From Ruminiclostridium sp. (GTDB lineage Bacteria; Bacillota; Clostridia; Oscillospirales; Ruminococcaceae), in contig JAGBHT010000027.1 in NCBI GenBank assembly GCA_017935365.1, positions 1 to 64,000 on the forward strand: DNA of 64,000 nucleotides, in the 5' to 3' direction. This document shows, piece after piece, positions 26,162 to 34,502 of the stretch. Numbering within the stretch: the first letter of the stretch is position 1; each line of letters starts with the position of its first letter. The translations under genes and the position numbers were made by a program. The notes under the pieces were generated by a model. That model searched no databases. It was given only the letters and a program-made list of their open reading frames with translations, and had not been told where the DNA came from.

Positions 26162-28207
26162 TTAATTTTTTGATTTTTTATATTTTATTTTCACGCCCAT
26201 TTTTTCCGCTTTTGTAAGGAAGTCGGAAACAGGGTCGTTTTCAGCTGTCTGTGTGTCTACACTGTCATCACCGTCAAACACCATTTTCACTTTTCTGCCG
26301 AGTACTTCTCCGGCGGTTTTTTCAAGGCGTTCCCTTGAATCGCCCGTTGTCAGAAAATCATACTGGAACTTCTGATAACCGCTGATTATTATCTCGTCTT
26401 CGCCGAGCGTAACTCTGACCTGACCGAGTATCGCCTGGAGTATAACGGGAAGTCTGTCAAGTATCTCTGCTATACGGGGATCGGCGTTGCCGGTATTCTG
26501 CGTTTTCGGTGCTTCCGCCCTTGGCGGAATATCCCTCGGCTGTACCTGTTCAGTCTGTTGAACAGGCTCGGCAGGAGCGGTGTTCATCGGCGGTTCGTCA
26601 AGGTCAAACGGCGGAGCGTCGTTACCTGCATTACTGTCGGGAGCGGTATCGCCGCCTGTTCCTTCGAAAAGCCAGTCGGGCTTGCTGTCGCCTCCGCTTG
26701 CGGGCTGTACCTGTTCAGCCTGTTGAATCGGCTCGGCAGGGGCAACATTCATCGGCGGTTCGTCAAGGTCAAACGGCGGATTGTCGTTACCTGTGTTACT
26801 GTCGGGAGCAGTATCGCCGCCTGTTCCCTCAAACAGCCAGTCGGGCTTGCTGTCGCTTCCGCTTGCGGGCTGTACCGGAGCAACCGGGGCGTTCGCTTCT
26901 TCCGGTTTATCCGCTACGGTATTTATCTTGTTTTCTATTTTATTTAAAGTATCCGCAATGATATCCTGCGGTTTGTTACTTACCGTCCGGGCAGGTTCTG
27001 CGGATCCCGTTGTTTCGTTTGTTGTTGCGGCGCTTCTCGGCCGAATTTTGATTTCACCGTCGCACAGCTTGTCAAGTCTGTTTTCAAGCTTTTCAAGTCT
27101 TAACGACAGAGCAGAGGAGTCGCTGTCAAGTCTTGGGTTGCACAGCCTTATAAGGCACATCTCGGCGACCGTTTTGCGCTTAGCCGTTTTCGGTGTTCTT
27201 GCAATGCAGTCCTGTAAGATATCCATACAGCGCATTATCTCGCCCAGCGTAAATTCGCCTGCCTGTCTTGCAAGGTCGTTTCTCGTTCCGCTTCCTGCGG
27301 GTATAAGCGAGAAGTCGTTGCCTGTCGCAGTCAGCATACAAAGGTTCCTGAAGTGTGACAAAAGCTCGTCAAGAAGAAGTATAAGGTCTTTTGACTGATT
27401 GTGCAGTTCATCGATTATCTTCAGCGCTTCGGGAGCGTTGTGCTCACGGACGCATTCCGCAAGTGCGAACAGATGGTCTGTTCCTGCAATGCCTGCGGTA
27501 GTACGGACTGTTTCTTCATCTATATCGTTGCTTACGCTTATGCACTGGTCAAGCAGAGAAACCGCATCTCTCATACCGCCGTCGGACAGCCTTGAAATAA
27601 GCCTTGCCGCGTCCTCGGTGATTTTTACGTTTTCCTTCTGTGCGATTTCGCACAATCGCTTTGTACTCTCCTCAACATCAATTCTTGAAAAGCGGAACTG
27701 CTGACATCTTGATGCGATAGTCGCAGGCACTTTATGGATCTCGGTTGTGGCAAGTATGAATATAACGTGCGGCGGCGGCTCTTCTATCGTTTTCAGCAGA
27801 GCGTTGAACGCCGACGCGGAGAGCATATGCACCTCGTCTATTATGTATACCTTGTATCTGCACATTGTCGGAGCATACATAACCTCGTCACGCAGAGCCC
27901 TTACATCGTCTACGCCATTATTTGATGCGGCGTCCATTTCGATTATATCGGGACAGCCGGCGGCAATAGCCTTACAGCTTTCGCACTCGCCACAGGGGTT
28001 GCCGTCAACGGGAGAAAGACAGTTTACCGCTTTTGCCATAAGCTTTGCGCAGGTCGTCTTACCTGTGCCTCTTGAGCCCGTGAACAGATAAGCATGAGCA
28101 GGTGTGCCGGTTTTTATCTGATTTTTCAGCGTGGTGGTTATATGTTCCTGTGAAATGACTTCGTCAAAGGTGGCAGAACGATACTTACGATAAAGTGCAA
28201 GATGCAT
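26162..28207 (-). CDS. dnaX: DNA polymerase III gamma/tau subunit
   Basis: 681 residues. Start at 28207 (MHLALYRKYR), with GGGAGGG upstream; a longer ORF would run into the SRP RNA gene. AAA+ clamp-loader ATPase: Walker A GSRGTGKTTCAK, zinc finger CGECESC, DEVHML, SRC motif. Domain III ends near 360. The linker (about 440-570) holds a tandem 55-residue duplication with SKPDWLFEGTGGDTAPDSN in each copy. The C-terminal tail resembles a reduced tau region. No A-rich frameshift site is evident. Confidence 0.95.
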   Translation of the reverse strand: MHLALYRKYRSATFDEVISQEHITTTLKNQIKTGTPAHAYLFTGSRGTGKTTCAKLMAKAVNCLSPVDGNPCGECESCKAIAAGCPDIIEMDAASNNGVDDVRALRDEVMYAPTMCRYKVYIIDEVHMLSASAFNALLKTIEEPPPHVIFILATTEIHKVPATIASRCQQFRFSRIDVEESTKRLCEIAQKENVKITEDAARLISRLSDGGMRDAVSLLDQCISVSNDIDEETVRTTAGIAGTDHLFALAECVREHNAPEALKIIDELHNQSKDLILLLDELLSHFRNLCMLTATGNDFSLIPAGSGTRNDLARQAGEFTLGEIMRCMDILQDCIARTPKTAKRKTVAEMCLIRLCNPRLDSDSSALSLRLEKLENRLDKLCDGEIKIRPRSAATTNETTGSAEPARTVSNKPQDIIADTLNKIENKINTVADKPEEANAPVAPVQPASGSDSKPDWLFEGTGGDTAPDSNTGNDNPPFDLDEPPMNVAPAEPIQQAEQVQPASGGDSKPDWLFEGTGGDTAPDSNAGNDAPPFDLDEPPMNTAPAEPVQQTEQVQPRDIPPRAEAPKTQNTGNADPRIAEILDRLPVILQAILGQVRVTLGEDEIIISGYQKFQYDFLTTGDSRERLEKTAGEVLGRKVKMVFDGDDSVDTQTAENDPVSDFLTKAEKMGVKIKYKKSKN
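26530..26880 (-). repeat. 165-bp tandem duplication in the dnaX linker
   Basis: Two in-frame copies with a 165-bp period (GGTTCGTCAAGGTCAAACGG recurs near 26593 and 26758) encode a Pro/Asp-rich 55-residue unit. Near-identity at DNA level suggests recent origin. Confidence 0.85.
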
Positions 28208-28243
28208 AAGCTGACCCTCCCGTGACAAAATCAATACATAAAA

Positions 28244-28378
28244 ATAGAACCCATGATTATGAGTGTAAACTTGCTGCGGCACAGGTCATGACTGCTTAAT
28301 GCTGCTCGGTTCCCCGCCTGACATGGTTCACAGGACTCCCTTGCACAGGGCTTACACCCATAATCACGGGTTCTATTT
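28244..28378 (-). ncRNA. ffs: signal recognition particle RNA (small bacterial type plus extended stem)
   Basis: Read on the minus strand, the two ends (AGAACCCGTGATTATGGGTG and the complementary CACTCATAATCATGGGTTCT) form a long stem, and the apex has the conserved SRP helix 8: GTGAACCATGTCAGG, GGAA tetraloop, GAGCAGCATTAAG. It encodes the RNA partner of Ffh. Position directly before dnaX-ybaB-recR is the same as scr in B. subtilis. About 130 nt; ends are estimated. A U-rich stretch follows the closing stem and could end transcription partially. Confidence 0.92.
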
Positions 28379-28391
28379 CTGATACTGTACT

Positions 28392-28420
28392 ATTGTAACA
28401 TAGTTTAAACAAAAAATCAA
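28392..28420 (-). promoter_or_regulatory. sigma-A promoter of the SRP RNA
   Basis: Minus strand TTGATT (28420-28415), 17-bp spacer, TACAAT (28397-28392), about 15 bases before the RNA stem. Read-through may serve dnaX. Confidence 0.85.
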
Positions 28421-28471
28421 GAGTTATTATGTTATTTTTGAATATGGGCTAAGTGCGGGGAAAACGGCGCA

Positions 28472-28500
28472 AAAAATCACCCGCCGTAGTGGCGGGTGAA
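28472..28500 (-). terminator. terminator of the M20 amidohydrolase gene
   Basis: TCACCCGCC (28477-28485) and GGCGGGTGA (28491-28499) form a 9-bp stem; on the minus strand it is followed by TTTTTT. It lies about 320 bases beyond the stop, after the hairpin element. Confidence 0.75.
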
Positions 28501-28612
28501 ATTAAATCAGATAAAGCAAAATTAGTTAGGAAATATACCAAAAAAGAAGTGGTTGTCATAATTCAACTTAGCAACAATCTGTTAAAAAGCTAATTTTATA
28601 AAATTTGAGCGG

Positions 28613-28792
28613 TTTCTCCATCCCTAACCCCAAACCCCTTCCCCACGGGAAGGGGCTATATTACTGGGGCTACCGCCCCTAGTCCCTGTTGGGGGCTACG
28701 CCCAAAGCAAGGACGCTTTGGTTGCTTGCCAAAAGTTTTGCACGATGCAAAACCAGCAAAGCAAGCAACACTAAACCCCCACTTATAAAATT
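28613..28792. repeat. intergenic hairpin-array element, copy 1
   Basis: Starts TCTCCATCCCTAACCCC and consists of short perfect hairpins: CCCCTTCCC-CAC-GGGAAGGGG, GGGGC-TACC-GCCCC, GGGC-TAC-GCCC, and GTTGCTTGC...GCAAGCAAC enclosing TTTTGCA-CGA-TGCAAAA. The first 85 bp match copy 3 (56554-56666) in opposite orientation at about 90 percent by eye. TTATAAAATT occurs at both flanks (28596-28605 and 28783-28792). Confidence 0.8.
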
Positions 28793-28816
28793 ATTGCTTT
28801 TTCAAAAGTGTTATGT

Positions 28817-30079
28817 TTAATCTTTATCTGCCTTGAGGACTGCATTCAGCATAACGGTTGCACCCTCGGTGCAGTGTTCGGGACTTGAATATTCGGGTTC
28901 GCAGTGCGAAAGACCGTCCTTGGACTGTACGAATATCATGGTTGTCGGGAGCATATATGCGGCGAACTGTGCATCATGGCCTGCACCTGAGTGGATATAC
29001 TGGTGCTTGATGCCGCATTCTTCTGCCGCCGCCTTTACATAGCCGACAAGCTTCTTATCCCAGTAAACCGTATCACGGTTCCATGCTTTTTCTACCTTGC
29101 AGGTACAGCCTGCCCAGGTCTTTTCTTCGCACGACTTTACGATAGCGAGTACCTTTTCAAGTACCTTGGGGTCTTCGTGACGTGAGTCGAAAGAGAAGTC
29201 GAAGTAATCGGGTACACAGGTATGTACGCAGGGGTGGCATACAACTTCGCCCGTTGTATAAACAAGATCGCTGTAGCCGAGCTTGTCGATCTCCTCATGC
29301 AGATAGCACAGAGCCTGAGAAGCCGCAAGGAATGCGTCACGGCGCTTGGGCATCGGGAATGTGCCTGCGTGGGTCGTCTGACCGTAGAACTTCAGTCTGT
29401 AGTTGAACATACCGAGTACGCAGTCAACAACGCCTATATCATTTCCTGCATCTTCAAGGATAGGACCCTGCTCGATGTGTGTTTCAAACATATACATATA
29501 TCTGTCGGGGGACAGGCGGTACTTCTTGTCACCCTTGAAGCCCGACTTGTCGAGAGCCTCACCGAATGTCGATGTATTGTCAATAATGCTCTTTGAGTTC
29601 ATCATATCCTCATACCTGAACTTGCTTCTGATATCCTCGGGCAGATAGTCGTAACATACTATGCCTGAGCACATCATAGCGGGGGGATAAAGTGAGCCTT
29701 CTTCATTTGTCCATATCATAGCGGTAAGGGGGTGCTTGTGCGGAATGTTCTTCTCGTGAACCGTTTCGAGAACTTCCATAGCCGACATAACGCCGAGGAT
29801 ACCGTCATAGTTACCGCCGTTCTTTACCGAGTCGCAGTGCGATGCCATTACAATGCGCTTTGCATCGGGATCTGTGCCGGGGAGCGTTGCGTAGATATTT
29901 GCAACGTCATCTATCTCTATCTCAGCGCCGATAGCCTTCATACGCTTGATAAACTCGTTACGAGCCATGATAGCCTCGGGTGAGAGTGAGTAACGTGTGA
30001 TACCGCCGTGGCCTGCATCACCGAATTTGCTGAAAGTTGAGATCTTATCCTTCATTCTGTCTAAACTGCATTCATACAT
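28817..30079 (-). CDS. M20-family amidohydrolase (N-carbamoyl-L-amino acid hydrolase / allantoate amidohydrolase type)
   Basis: 420 residues. Two-metal M20 peptidase-fold enzyme; ligands visible in MASHCDSV, GGNYDGILG, TNEEGS, THIEQGP and SHCEPEYS. The small lid domain (FYGQTTHAGTFPM) matches the AmaB/HyuC/AllC group, which hydrolyses N-carbamoyl amino acids, ureidoglycine-type compounds or allantoate. No purine or pyrimidine degradation genes are nearby, so substrate is open. Cytosolic. Own promoter and leader. Confidence 0.85.
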   Translation of the reverse strand: MYECSLDRMKDKISTFSKFGDAGHGGITRYSLSPEAIMARNEFIKRMKAIGAEIEIDDVANIYATLPGTDPDAKRIVMASHCDSVKNGGNYDGILGVMSAMEVLETVHEKNIPHKHPLTAMIWTNEEGSLYPPAMMCSGIVCYDYLPEDIRSKFRYEDMMNSKSIIDNTSTFGEALDKSGFKGDKKYRLSPDRYMYMFETHIEQGPILEDAGNDIGVVDCVLGMFNYRLKFYGQTTHAGTFPMPKRRDAFLAASQALCYLHEEIDKLGYSDLVYTTGEVVCHPCVHTCVPDYFDFSFDSRHEDPKVLEKVLAIVKSCEEKTWAGCTCKVEKAWNRDTVYWDKKLVGYVKAAAEECGIKHQYIHSGAGHDAQFAAYMLPTTMIFVQSKDGLSHCEPEYSSPEHCTEGATVMLNAVLKADKD

Positions 30080-30109
30080 TTGTACGTCATCCTTTCCTTA
30101 GTAAACAGA

Positions 30110-30142
30110 AACGGCGCAGAACTTTTATCGTCCTGCGCCGTT
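30110..30142 (-). other. hairpin in the leader of the amidohydrolase gene
   Basis: AACGGCGCAG (30110-30119) pairs with CTGCGCCGTT (30133-30142), lying between the promoter and ribosome binding site. On the minus strand it is followed by TCTGTTT. Could be a weak attenuator or an RNA-stability hairpin. Confidence 0.5.
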
Positions 30143-30169
30143 GCGGTACTTGTTTTTTTCTTTACCTGT

Positions 30170-30198
30170 ATTGTACTACCGAAAGGCTGAGAGGTCAA
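30170..30198 (-). promoter_or_regulatory. sigma-A promoter of the amidohydrolase gene
   Basis: Minus strand TTGACC (30198-30193), 17-bp spacer, TACAAT (30175-30170). Confidence 0.85.
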
Positions 30199-30334
30199 CC
30201 TGTTTTAAGGGCTTTTGTGCCGCAGCACAAGCACGTTTGTGCAAGTTAAGAAATTATAACTTGCAAATTTATCTTTTTCAAAGCGAGCTGACAAGAAAAA
30301 ACGAAGCAAATCTGAATTATAATGCTTTATCAAA

Positions 30335-30367
30335 TGCAAAAAGCTGTCCGTTTGAGACAGCTTTTGC
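30335..30367 (-). terminator. terminator of cysK
   Basis: AAAAGCTGTC (30339-30348) and GACAGCTTTT (30356-30365); on the minus strand followed by TTTGCATTTG. 38 bases after the cysK stop. Confidence 0.8.
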
Positions 30368-30403
30368 GATGGCTATATTAAATTGGGTGTAGAAATTTCT
30401 GAA

Positions 30404-31333
30404 TTATTCTGCGAACATAGGCGTTGAGAGATAACGGTCGCCTGTATCGGGGAGAAGGACAACAATGTTCTTGCCCTTGTTTTCGGGGCGCTTTGCAAGC
30501 TGTGAAGCCGCGTAAACTGCCGCACCGGATGAGATGCCGACAAGTAAGCCCTCTTTTCTTGCAAGCGTTCTGCCTGTAGCGAATGCGTCCTCGTTCTCGA
30601 CTGCGATTACTTCGTCATAAATCTTGGTATCAAGCGTTTCGGGAACAAAGCCTGCGCCGATACCCTGGATCTTGTGAGGTCCTGCAATGCCCTTTGACAG
30701 TACGGGTGAGCCTACGGGTTCAACTGCAACTACCTTTACATTCGGGTTCTTGCTCTTGAGGTACTTGCCGACACCGGAAACTGTACCGCCTGTGCCTACG
30801 CCTGCTACGAAGATGTCAACCTTGCCGTCTGTATCTTCCCAAATCTCAGGACCTGTTGTATTGAAGTGAGCAGTGGGGTTGGCGTTGTTTGTGAACTGAC
30901 TGGGGATAAAGCCGCCCTCGATCTGCTGTGCAAGCTCCTCTGCCTTTGCGATTGCGCCCTTCATACCCTTTGCACCGTCCGTGAGTACAAGCTCTGCACC
31001 GTAAGCCTTGAGCAGATTACGACGTTCAACGCTCATGGTCTCGGGCATTGTGAGGATTATTCTGTAGCCCTTTGAAGCGGCTACAGCGGCAAGTCCGATA
31101 CCTGTGTTACCGCTTGTAGGCTCGATTATAACTGCACCGGGCTTAAGTGCGCCCTTAGCCTCGGCGTCGTCTATCATCGCCTTTGCGATTCTGTCCTTTA
31201 CGCTTCCTGCGGGGTTGAAGTATTCGAGCTTTGCGTAGATGTTTGCGGGAAGCTCGTTCAGAGCTATGTAGTTGTTGAGCTTTAATATGGGTGTGCCGCC
31301 TATAAGGTCTGTGATCTTGTCAAAAGTTCTCAT
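30404..31333 (-). CDS. cysK: cysteine synthase A (O-acetylserine sulfhydrylase)
   Basis: 309 residues with AAGGAG upstream. Fold type II PLP enzyme: Lys46 in AGSVKDRI binds [14 protein letters not shown] holds the substrate loop, [10 protein letters not shown] binds phosphate. It makes L-cysteine from O-acetylserine and sulfide. The gene is alone on its transcript with a leader of about 225 nt that contains a short ORF ending in a Cys codon (31467-31499), suggesting control by cysteine supply. Confidence 0.95.
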   Translation of the reverse strand: MRTFDKITDLIGGTPILKLNNYIALNELPANIYAKLEYFNPAGSVKDRIAKAMIDDAEAKGALKPGAVIIEPTSGNTGIGLAAVAASKGYRIILTMPETMSVERRNLLKAYGAELVLTDGAKGMKGAIAKAEELAQQIEGGFIPSQFTNNANPTAHFNTTGPEIWEDTDGKVDIFVAGVGTGGTVSGVGKYLKSKNPNVKVVAVEPVGSPVLSKGIAGPHKIQGIGAGFVPETLDTKIYDEVIAVENEDAFATGRTLARKEGLLVGISSGAAVYAASQLAKRPENKGKNIVVLLPDTGDRYLSTPMFAE

Positions 31334-31354
31334 TGTAATTTTCTCCTTTTCAAT

Positions 31355-31390
31355 TAAAAAATCAGTTATACTTAAAGTTTATCAGATTTA
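31355..31390 (-). promoter_or_regulatory. AT-rich hairpin plus U-tract before cysK (possible attenuator)
   Basis: On the minus strand ATCTGATAAACTT and AAGTATAACTGAT (31387-31361) can pair at 10 of 13 positions and are followed by TTTTTT. Weak for an intrinsic terminator because the stem is AT-rich; relevant only because it lies between the upstream ORF and cysK. Confidence 0.3.
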
Positions 31391-31466
31391 AATATTTTCT
31401 CTTTGTATAAATCTCATTTAACCTGTATGATGATTTATAATTTTCTGTCGGTGGGTGGTATCCGTT

Positions 31467-31499
31467 TCAACATCGGAAACCGCTAGAATACTTTTTCAT
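31467..31499 (-). CDS. upstream ORF MKKYSSGFRC in the cysK leader (candidate leader peptide)
   Basis: A 10-codon ORF, ATG to TGA, preceded by AAGAGGT at 6 bases, so it has a better ribosome binding site than many genes here. It lies on the cysK transcript, about 60 nt after the predicted start. The last sense codon is TGT (Cys). A hairpin, GGTTTCCG with CGGATACC (one mismatch), has the Cys and stop codons in its loop, so ribosome stalling there would alter folding. Function as a cysteine-sensing leader peptide is inference. Confidence 0.6.
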   Translation of the reverse strand: MKKYSSGFRC

Positions 31500-31566
31500 A
31501 TCCGTACCTCTTGTTCTGATTTTCGGAGTTTGTAATCTCTAAAAGCCTATCGACTTTGTAGGCTTT

Positions 31567-31595
31567 ATTATATCACCGCTTTTAGGATTTGTCAA
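31567..31595 (-). promoter_or_regulatory. consensus promoter of cysK
   Basis: Minus strand TTGACA (31595-31590), 17-bp spacer, TATAAT (31572-31567): perfect consensus, 234 bases before the cysK start codon. Confidence 0.92.
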
Positions 31596-31675
31596 GGGGG
31601 TTTTGAAAAATTTTAAATTTTTTGGAAAAAAGATTTTTGACAGTCAGGACAGGGGATGAAAGATTGTGCCGACAA

Positions 31676-31705
31676 CAAAAAATCCGCCGTTTTGAAACAG
31701 CGGAT
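31676..31705 (-). terminator. terminator of pdxT
   Basis: On the minus strand ATCCGCTG (31705-31698) pairs with CGGCGGAT (31689-31682; one G-T pair), followed by TTTTTT. Confidence 0.8.
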
Positions 31706-31724
31706 CGCGATATTAGCTATACAA

Positions 31725-32282
31725 TTACATATTCAGAAAATACTCGTGTACTCTTGTATCGCCGTCAAGCTCCGGGTGGAAAGCGGTGACAAGCTGTTTT
31801 CCCTGTCTTGCGGCAACTATCTTTCCGCCGACCTCGGAGAGAATCTCCGTATTGTCGAACACCTCATCGATATAAGGTGCGCGGATAAATGTCATCGGAA
31901 TTACGCCTACGCCGTCGAACTGTGCGTCGGTATGGAAGCTTCCGAGCTGTCTGCCGTAAGCGTTGCGGTTAGCGACGATAGACATTGTCTGTAAATGCTG
32001 TGCGCTGTCGTTTGAGATCGACTTTGCAAGCAGGATAAGACCTGCGCAGGTGCCGTAAACGGGCATACCACTTTCGATACGGCTCTTTATACCGTCAAAC
32101 AGATCAAGCTCACGGAGCAGTTTTCCCTGTACCGTGCTTTCGCCGCCGGGAATTATCAGACGGTCAAAGCTACGCTCAAGGTCTTTTTTCTGACGTATTT
32201 CAAAGCTGTCTGCGCCGAGCTTTGCAAGTATCTTTTCGTGCTCTATGAATGCGCCCTGAAGCGCGAGAACTGCTACTGTCAT
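31725..32282 (-). CDS. pdxT: pyridoxal 5'-phosphate synthase glutaminase subunit
   Basis: 185 residues. Class I glutamine amidotransferase: nucleophile Cys79 in GTCAGLILL, His169/Glu171 in FHPEL, oxyanion PGGEST. Supplies ammonia to PdxS for PLP synthesis. Normally directly after pdxS; here a 286-bp spacer with hairpins separates them. Confidence 0.95.
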   Translation of the reverse strand: MTVAVLALQGAFIEHEKILAKLGADSFEIRQKKDLERSFDRLIIPGGESTVQGKLLRELDLFDGIKSRIESGMPVYGTCAGLILLAKSISNDSAQHLQTMSIVANRNAYGRQLGSFHTDAQFDGVGVIPMTFIRAPYIDEVFDNTEILSEVGGKIVAARQGKQLVTAFHPELDGDTRVHEYFLNM

Positions 32283-32424
32283 TAGTTGTGTCCTTTCGGC
32301 TGAGCGGATTATGCCATATTACAGCAATCCTTTTTTCTTTCTGCTCAGCACTTTTTTATAAATCCACCGTTTTGCAAACTTTTATATATTTCAATCGTAT
32401 TTAAAGGCGGAACAGTCAACGGCG

Positions 32425-32569
32425 ACCCGCTGCAAAGGTCGGAATTTGAGGCGGACATCGCCAAAGAGCGAGATAAATCGGAATATCGTTTATCTCCCGA
32501 CCGTTCTACTTATTTTAGCAACGCACCGACCTTTAAAAAGGTCGGAATTTCGAGCCGAGGAACTCGGCT
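32425..32569 (-). repeat. hairpins and a 14-bp direct repeat in the pdxS-pdxT spacer
   Basis: AAAGGTCGGAATTT occurs at 32434-32447 and 32537-32550. Three inverted repeats lie in between or next to them: GAGATAAA/TTTATCTC (32470-32496), CCGACCTT/AAGGTCGG (32526-32545) and AGCCGAG/CTCGGCT at the pdxS stop (32553-32569). None has a long T-run on the minus strand, so attenuation or mRNA processing between pdxS and pdxT is possible. The remaining 150 bases before pdxT show nothing. Confidence 0.55.
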
Positions 32570-33444
32570 TATTTGCCGCGTTCAGCCATGAGGAGGGCGA
32601 TTTCCTGTTCGTTTATGCCGACCATAGCTTCGCCGAGGTCTTCTGACAGCTCTGCGATCATCTTTGCGTCTGTGTAGTTTGTTACAGCCTTTACGATAGC
32701 TGCGGCTCTCTTTGCGGGGTTACCCGATTTGAAGATACCGCTTCCTACGAATACGCCCTCAGCACCGAGCTGCATCATCAGTGCGGCATCGGCAGGAGTT
32801 GCAACACCGCCTGCGGCAAAGTTTACAACGGGGAGCTTGCCGTTTTCTGCAACGTACTTTACAAGCTCATAGTCAACCTGTAAGTCCTTAGCCGCCTGGT
32901 AAAGCTCGTCCTTTGACATAGATGTAAGTCTGCGGATCTCCTGCTGCATCATTCTCATATGTCTTACAGCTTGTACAACGTCGCCTGTACCGGGTTCGCC
33001 CTTTGTTCTTATCATAGACGCACCCTCAGAGATACGGCGGAGCGCTTCGCCTAAATCCTTGGCACCGCATACGAAAGGTACGTTGAACTTTGTCTTGTCG
33101 ATGTGGTACTTGTCATCTGCGGGTGAAAGAACTTCACTCTCGTCGATATAGTCGATCTCGATAGCTTCGAGTATCTGCGCTTCTGCAAAATGACCGATAC
33201 GGCACTTAGCCATTACGGGGATCGTAACTGCGTTCTGGATACCCTTTATCATAGCGGGATCGCTCATTCTTGCAACACCGCCTGCGGCACGGATATCGGC
33301 AGGGATACGCTCGAGCGCCATAACTGCGCAAGCGCCTGCTTCCTGAGCAATTCTTGCCTGCTCGGGTGTAGTAACGTCCATTATTACACCGCCCTTTAAC
33401 ATCTGGGCGAGGTTCTTGTTAAGTTCATATCTTTCGTTTGACAT
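32569..33444 (-). CDS. pdxS: pyridoxal 5'-phosphate synthase subunit PdxS
   Basis: 291 residues, (beta/alpha)8 synthase: [26 protein letters not shown], the [11 protein letters not shown] loop with active lysine, and [20 protein letters not shown] phosphate-binding end. Combines ribose 5-phosphate, glyceraldehyde 3-phosphate and ammonia into PLP. Supplies the cofactor of CysK next door. Confidence 0.97.
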   Translation of the reverse strand: MSNERYELNKNLAQMLKGGVIMDVTTPEQARIAQEAGACAVMALERIPADIRAAGGVARMSDPAMIKGIQNAVTIPVMAKCRIGHFAEAQILEAIEIDYIDESEVLSPADDKYHIDKTKFNVPFVCGAKDLGEALRRISEGASMIRTKGEPGTGDVVQAVRHMRMMQQEIRRLTSMSKDELYQAAKDLQVDYELVKYVAENGKLPVVNFAAGGVATPADAALMMQLGAEGVFVGSGIFKSGNPAKRAAAIVKAVTNYTDAKMIAELSEDLGEAMVGINEQEIALLMAERGK

Positions 33445-33501
33445 AGTTGAAAACTTCCTTTCCTGTCGGACTGTTTTAATCGATTTTTAATCTGTATACA
33501 T

Positions 33502-33530
33502 ATTGTATATCCCGGCGGGTACGGTTGCAA
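33502..33530 (-). promoter_or_regulatory. sigma-A promoter of pdxS
   Basis: Minus strand TTGCAA (33530-33525), 17-bp spacer, TACAAT (33507-33502). Confidence 0.7.
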
Positions 33531-33836
33531 TTCAACAGTTTCAACGGAGTTTTCAATATTTTTTGTTTAATGTAGGTTCTTTACATAAACCTTACATTTG
33601 ATTTTTGTTTATATTTCACAAACGCTTTAGCGCAGTAAATTAACAACAAATTACAGCACCGTCAAAATGGCAGGAATAACACCTAGAAAAGTTGTCGGTT
33701 TTGGTGATTATGTAGAAAAGTTTTTTGATTATGCGCATATCCGATCGTTCTATCGCAGATATCCGCCGATAACGTAGTCTCGGCAAAGCAGAAACATAAA
33801 AAATTGCGAATTGTCAGCGGCAACTTGTCGCCACCG
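33531..33836. other. gene-free spacer between pdxS and sigF
   Basis: About 300 bases, AT-rich. A 36-codon ORF (33667-33777, plus) has no ribosome binding site or promoter and I do not call it. An imperfect hairpin (GGCAAC/GTCGCC, near 33820) plus an ATTTTTT run on the minus strand near 33798 may end the sigF transcript. Confidence 0.4.
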
Positions 33837-34502
33837 TCAACACAGCAACTGTTTTCTCAACCCCTCAAGTATCTTCTTCTCCCTGCGGGAAACCTGAACC
33901 TGCGTCATTCCGAGGATCTCTGCGGTGCGGCTCTGCGTACATTCCTCATTGTAGCGCAGTATTATCAGCCTGCGGTCAAGCGGCTCAAGCCGTGAAACAA
34001 GCTGCCGCAGAGCCATTCTGTCAAGCGCTTTTGGCTGTTCGGGCTCAACGGGCAGATCAAATGTACCTTCGTCGTTTTCCTCATCATCGTAATTACTGAG
34101 GGACAGCGGCGGTAATGACGCACCGAGCGCAAGTGATGCTTCTTCGGGCGTTATCCCAAGCTTTTCGGCAAGCACGGAGATATGCGGTTCTTCACCGTTT
34201 TTTATAAGCTCGTCACGAAGTCTGCATATTTTAAGCGACAGCTCTTTTAAACTGCGGCTCACCTTGATAGTTCCGCCGTCACGGAAGAGTTGTTTTATCT
34301 CTCCCATGATCACCGGCACGGCATAGGTGGAGAATTTAAGTCCGCGACTTTCGTCAAAGTTGTTTCCTGCTTTGACAAGCCCGACGCACCCCGCCGAAAA
34401 TAACTCGTCATATTCGATCCCACGGTCCTTGAAACGGCTTGCTATAGAATGCACCAATGCAAAATGCTCCGTGATGAATGAATTGTCCTTGTCGGCGCTC
34501 AT
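33837..34502 (-). CDS. sigF: sporulation sigma factor sigma-F
   Basis: 221 residues. SigB/SigF/SigG subfamily: region 2 (DELFSAGCVGLVKAGNNFD, KFSTYAVPVIMGEI), region 3 (KLGITPEEASLAL) and region 4 helix-turn-helix (TQSRTAEILGMTQVQVSRRE). The start overlaps the spoIIAB stop as ATGA. First forespore-specific sigma factor; held inactive by SpoIIAB. Together with the two preceding genes this is a complete spoIIA operon. Confidence 0.95.
   Translation of the reverse strand: MSADKDNSFITEHFALVHSIASRFKDRGIEYDELFSAGCVGLVKAGNNFDESRGLKFSTYAVPVIMGEIKQLFRDGGTIKVSRSLKELSLKICRLRDELIKNGEEPHISVLAEKLGITPEEASLALGASLPPLSLSNYDDEENDEGTFDLPVEPEQPKALDRMALRQLVSRLEPLDRRLIILRYNEECTQSRTAEILGMTQVQVSRREKKILEGLRKQLLC

Noticed and set aside
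31334..31566. T-box or SAM riboswitch in the cysK leader
   Set aside because: No T-box consensus and no SAM-riboswitch core seen; the GGGTGGTATCC string is on the opposite strand.
33667..33777. 36-codon ORF (MAGITPRKVV...) between pdxS and sigF
   Set aside because: No ribosome binding site or promoter; compositionally plausible but unsupported.
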